Under the pieces are notes generated by a model that searched no databases, was not told the DNA's origin, and saw nothing but the letters and a program-made list of their open reading frames with translations. The position numbers were made by a program, and so were the translations under genes. From positions 992,001 to 1,056,000 of the forward strand of contig NZ_JBPNXV010000001.1 in the NCBI RefSeq assembly GCF_051235805.1: a DNA stretch of 64,000 bases, written 5' to 3'. This DNA is from Pseudothermotoga_B sp051235805 (GTDB taxonomy: Bacteria; Thermotogota; Thermotogae; Thermotogales; DSM-5069). Positions 61,695 through 64,000 of the stretch are shown piece by piece (position 1 is the first letter of the stretch; the number at the start of each line of letters is the position of its first letter).

Positions 61695-62531
61695 ATGAAG
61701 AGTCTCACACAAGGTGTAGAATTTTCCGGAAAGGAGTTGAAAGAAGTTGTGAAAACTATCTTGTCTGGATTCTTGATTGGTTTGGCAAACCTTATACCGG
61801 GCATAAGTGGTGGAACGATAGCCGTTGTGCTGGGTATTTATGAAAAACTGATCAAAGCCATTGTAGCAGCTTTCAAAATCAAGCTCACATACGAGCAGCT
61901 GAAATTACTTTTATATGTTGGAGTAGGTGTAGTAGCAGCGATCTTCGCAGGTTCAAAATTGATCGATATCTCTTTGAGAAAGGCAAGTGGTGTCACGTAT
62001 GCGATTTTCTTCGGTCTGATCTTGGGTACACTTCCACTTTTGTTCAAACAACTTGGCAAAATCAAGGTTTTACACCTTTCAATCGGAATTGTGTTGTTCA
62101 TATTCATTGAGTTCTCTGGTCTCTCTCTTGATCTTTCAAACGAATTTGTTTCGGTGGCTGGTTTTTTAGCAGCCTTCGCAATGGTCATGCCTGGTCTGAG
62201 TGGATCACTTGTAATGCTCATCTTGGGTGTTTATGAAGATGTTGTCGAGGCAGTGAGCGAAATGAAACTGAATATCTTGATACCCTTTGGTATAGGCATG
62301 GTTTTCGGTATAGTTGTGTGTGCAATCTTCATGAAATACCTTTATGAAAAATTCCCAACACAAACGAAAAACATTGTCTTTGGACTTGTTTTGGCATCCC
62401 TCATCAAGATACAACCTTTTGACAAACAAGCCTTTACGGGGTATGGAACGATCATGGTGGGTTTTTTGACAATCACCGCAGCTTTTATATCGTACAGATT
62501 GACCAGACTGTCAAAAGATTCTGTAAACTGA
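61695..62531 (+). CDS. popT: DUF368 membrane protein, PopT-type polyprenyl-phosphate transporter family
   Basis: This 278-residue protein has about eight helices and the repeated family motifs GLANLIPGISGGTIAVVLG (near residue 31) and MVMPGLSGSLVMLILGVYE. DUF368 proteins have been implicated in recycling undecaprenyl phosphate across the membrane (family knowledge), so a role in cell envelope synthesis is likely. The ATG at 61695 lacks a clear ribosome site; internal GTG and TTG starts near an AAGGAG at about 61731 are possible. It is divergent from araR and unrelated to arabinose use. Confidence 0.82.
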   Translation: MKSLTQGVEFSGKELKEVVKTILSGFLIGLANLIPGISGGTIAVVLGIYEKLIKAIVAAFKIKLTYEQLKLLLYVGVGVVAAIFAGSKLIDISLRKASGVTYAIFFGLILGTLPLLFKQLGKIKVLHLSIGIVLFIFIEFSGLSLDLSNEFVSVAGFLAAFAMVMPGLSGSLVMLILGVYEDVVEAVSEMKLNILIPFGIGMVFGIVVCAIFMKYLYEKFPTQTKNIVFGLVLASLIKIQPFDKQAFTGYGTIMVGFLTITAAFISYRLTRLSKDSVN

Positions 62532-62542
62532 TTGTTGGATTG

Positions 62543-62551
62543 TGCTATAAT
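62543..62551 (+). promoter_or_regulatory. Extended -10 promoter for the polar amino acid ABC genes
   Basis: TGCTATAAT is a perfect extended -10 element (TATAAT at 62546-62551), 28 bases before the ATG at 62579. The -35 region is weak, as is common for extended -10 promoters. Confidence 0.6.
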
Positions 62552-62578
62552 GCATTTTTGTAGAGAGGAGGCAGGCTG

Positions 62579-63304
62579 ATGAGATTGATTCGATTCTTTA
62601 CACTGTGTTTGTTAATCCTTGCAGCCTTTGTTTTTGCTAAAACGATTACAGTCGGTACGAGTGCAGATTTTCCACCATTTGAGTACATTGAAAACGGACA
62701 ATTTGTAGGTTTCGACATGGATTTGATGAGGGAGATTGCAAAGCTTGCTAATCTTGAGCTGAAGTTTGTCGACATGAGTTTTGATTCTTTGATACCAGCA
62801 CTTAGAGCTGGCCAAATCGATGTGGCTGCGGCGGCGATGACGATCACCGATGAACGAAGGCAAGTCGTAGACTTCTCAAAACCATACTGGACTGCCGATC
62901 AAAGCATAATAGTCAAAGCAGACAGCGATCTGACAATAACGGTGTTGTTCCAAAAGGGTAAGATTGGTGTTCAAACCGGCACAACTGGTGATCTTTGGTG
63001 TACTGATAACTTAGTAGGCAAAGGTTTGTTACCAGAGAAAAATCTTAAGAGATACGACACCTTCGTGCTGGCTTTGAGTGATCTGTTGAATGGGAACATC
63101 GATGCAATCGTGCTTGATTCGCCGGTTGGAAACAGATTTGCCGCGGTAAAACCTGTTAAAGTAGTTGGTGTAATAGTTACAGGAGAACAGTATGGAATAG
63201 TCGTGAAGAAGGGGAACAAAGAGCTACTTGACAAGATCAACAGTGCACTCGAAGTTCTTATTGAAACAGGCAAAATGGCAGAGTTGATCGACAAGTATTT
63301 CTGA
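62579..63304 (+). CDS. Polar amino acid ABC transporter, substrate-binding protein (SBP_bac_3)
   Basis: This 241-residue family 3 binding protein has a signal peptide (RLIRFFTLCLLILAAFVFA) and then KTITVGTSADFPPFEYIENGQ. It has DMDLMREIAKLANLELKFVDMSFDSLIPAL, AAAAMTITDERRQVVDFS and GVQTGTTGDLW. Family members bind polar or basic amino acids. The ATG at 62579 has AGGAGG seven bases upstream. It is followed by the HisM-type permease gene after 20 bases. The exact ligand is unknown. Confidence 0.93.
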   Translation: MRLIRFFTLCLLILAAFVFAKTITVGTSADFPPFEYIENGQFVGFDMDLMREIAKLANLELKFVDMSFDSLIPALRAGQIDVAAAAMTITDERRQVVDFSKPYWTADQSIIVKADSDLTITVLFQKGKIGVQTGTTGDLWCTDNLVGKGLLPEKNLKRYDTFVLALSDLLNGNIDAIVLDSPVGNRFAAVKPVKVVGVIVTGEQYGIVVKKGNKELLDKINSALEVLIETGKMAELIDKYF

Positions 63305-63324
63305 GCTCAGTGGGGGGTTAGAAC

Positions 63325-64000
63325 GTAGAGAAATTCGCGCTTATCCTGGATTCTTTGCCGATTCTCTTGAAGGGCACATGGGTCACCGTACAGCTGACGA
63401 TACTGGGGTTGGTTTTGGGGTTGGTGATAGCTGTACCTGTGAGTTTTGGACAGATCTACGGTGGTCGTGTTGCCCGTCTGCTTTGTTCAATCTACGAAAG
63501 AGTTTTCAGAAGTATACCTCTCCTGGTCTTGTTGATGCTCATCTTTTACGGGTTACCCGAGATCGGCGTAAGACCTGCTCCATTTCTTGCGTGTATTCTG
63601 GGTTTGGGTATAAGAAGCTCTGCATACCAATCACAGATCTTCAGAGGAGCTATACTGTCGATTGGAAAAGGGCAAACGCTGGCAGCCTTTTCAATTGGAA
63701 TGAACAAAATACAAGCCTTTCGATATATAATCTTTCCTCAAGCTCTTCGTTACTCTATAGCTCCGTGGACGAATGAATTCACAGTGGTTTTGAAAGATTC
63801 CTCTATGGCTTATGCACTCGGTGTTGTTGAACTGCTCAGACAAGGAAGTTATATCATTTCAAGAACCTATGAACCTATGACAATCTTCTTGACGTGTGCG
63901 GCAATATACTTACTGATGACTATTTCTGCAAACAAAATCATGCAATTACTCGAACGAAGACTGCAGATCCCAGGTTTTGAGATCAAGGAGGTTTCACATT
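63325..64000 (+). CDS. Polar amino acid ABC transporter permease (HisM type), cut by the window edge, non-canonical start
   Basis: The permease reads EKFALILDSLPILLKGTWV at its start, then SFGQIYGGRVARLLCSIYERVFRSIPLLVLLMLIFYG. The EAA loop is SIGKGQTLAAFSIGMNKIQAFRYIIFPQALR, all typical of HisM/GlnP permeases. The frame is still open at 64000 (ending EIKEVSH), so the end is outside. In frame after the TAG at 63319-63321 come AAC GTA GAG AAA. No ATG or GTG precedes the first family-like residues. GTA at 63325, seven bases after GGGGGG, is the apparent start; a TTG at 63355 is the conventional alternative but lacks a ribosome site. Confidence 0.85.

Overview
The window looks like a chromosome segment of a thermophilic member of the Thermotogales, most likely Pseudothermotoga or Thermotoga. 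I infer this from gene content (two glycosidase and ABC-transporter blocks, GatAB next to HemW, a GntR/LacI-type AraR), from very strong AGGAGG ribosome sites, and from frequent TTG and GTG starts. I saw no rRNA, tRNA, complete insertion sequence or CRISPR array.

Region 1 (1-14025, minus strand) is one long housekeeping run with tiny gaps or overlaps. In transcription order it holds mnmA, a rhomboid protease, gatA, gatB, a small beta-barrel-like exported protein, hemW, a flavin reductase-like protein, a DHH phosphoesterase, a 1352-residue degenerate kinase/ATPase/TPR/GGDEF protein, and RNase R, which is cut by the window edge. Region 2 (14100-19216) has a receptor with an extracytoplasmic solute-binding domain and an HD-GYP c-di-GMP phosphodiesterase domain, a small lipoprotein, an HPr-kinase/PEPCK-like P-loop protein of unknown role, and a second rhomboid. 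Region 3 (19326-25940) is a complete livJHMGF branched-chain amino acid transporter behind a near-perfect sigma-A promoter, followed by gnd.

Region 4 (25939-61503) is a 35 kb L-arabinose/arabinoxylan locus, entirely on the minus strand. It encodes an L-fucose-isomerase-like isomerase, an FGGY kinase, the AraD epimerase, GH51 (two), GH10 and GH127 glycosidases, and four ABC importers. Five palindromes of the form ATGTACGTACAT, all at promoters of this locus and including that of araR, suggest one AraR regulon. The most interesting unit is the eight-gene operon 44956-55882: two paralogous binding proteins, two permeases, a GH127 beta-L-arabinofuranosidase, an M24 proline-type peptidase, a glycyl radical enzyme that looks like trans-4-hydroxy-L-proline dehydratase (HypD) and its activase. 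Together they read as a pathway for arabinosylated hydroxyproline from plant extensins: import, removal of arabinose, peptide cleavage and anaerobic dehydration of hydroxyproline.

Region 5 (61695-64000, plus strand) has a DUF368 (PopT-type) membrane protein and the start of a polar amino acid ABC transporter. Sequence oddities include a -1 frameshift in the signal peptide of one binding protein, two genes without a conventional start codon (araR and the last permease), and a 193-bp near-identical tract shared by the tandem binding-protein genes.
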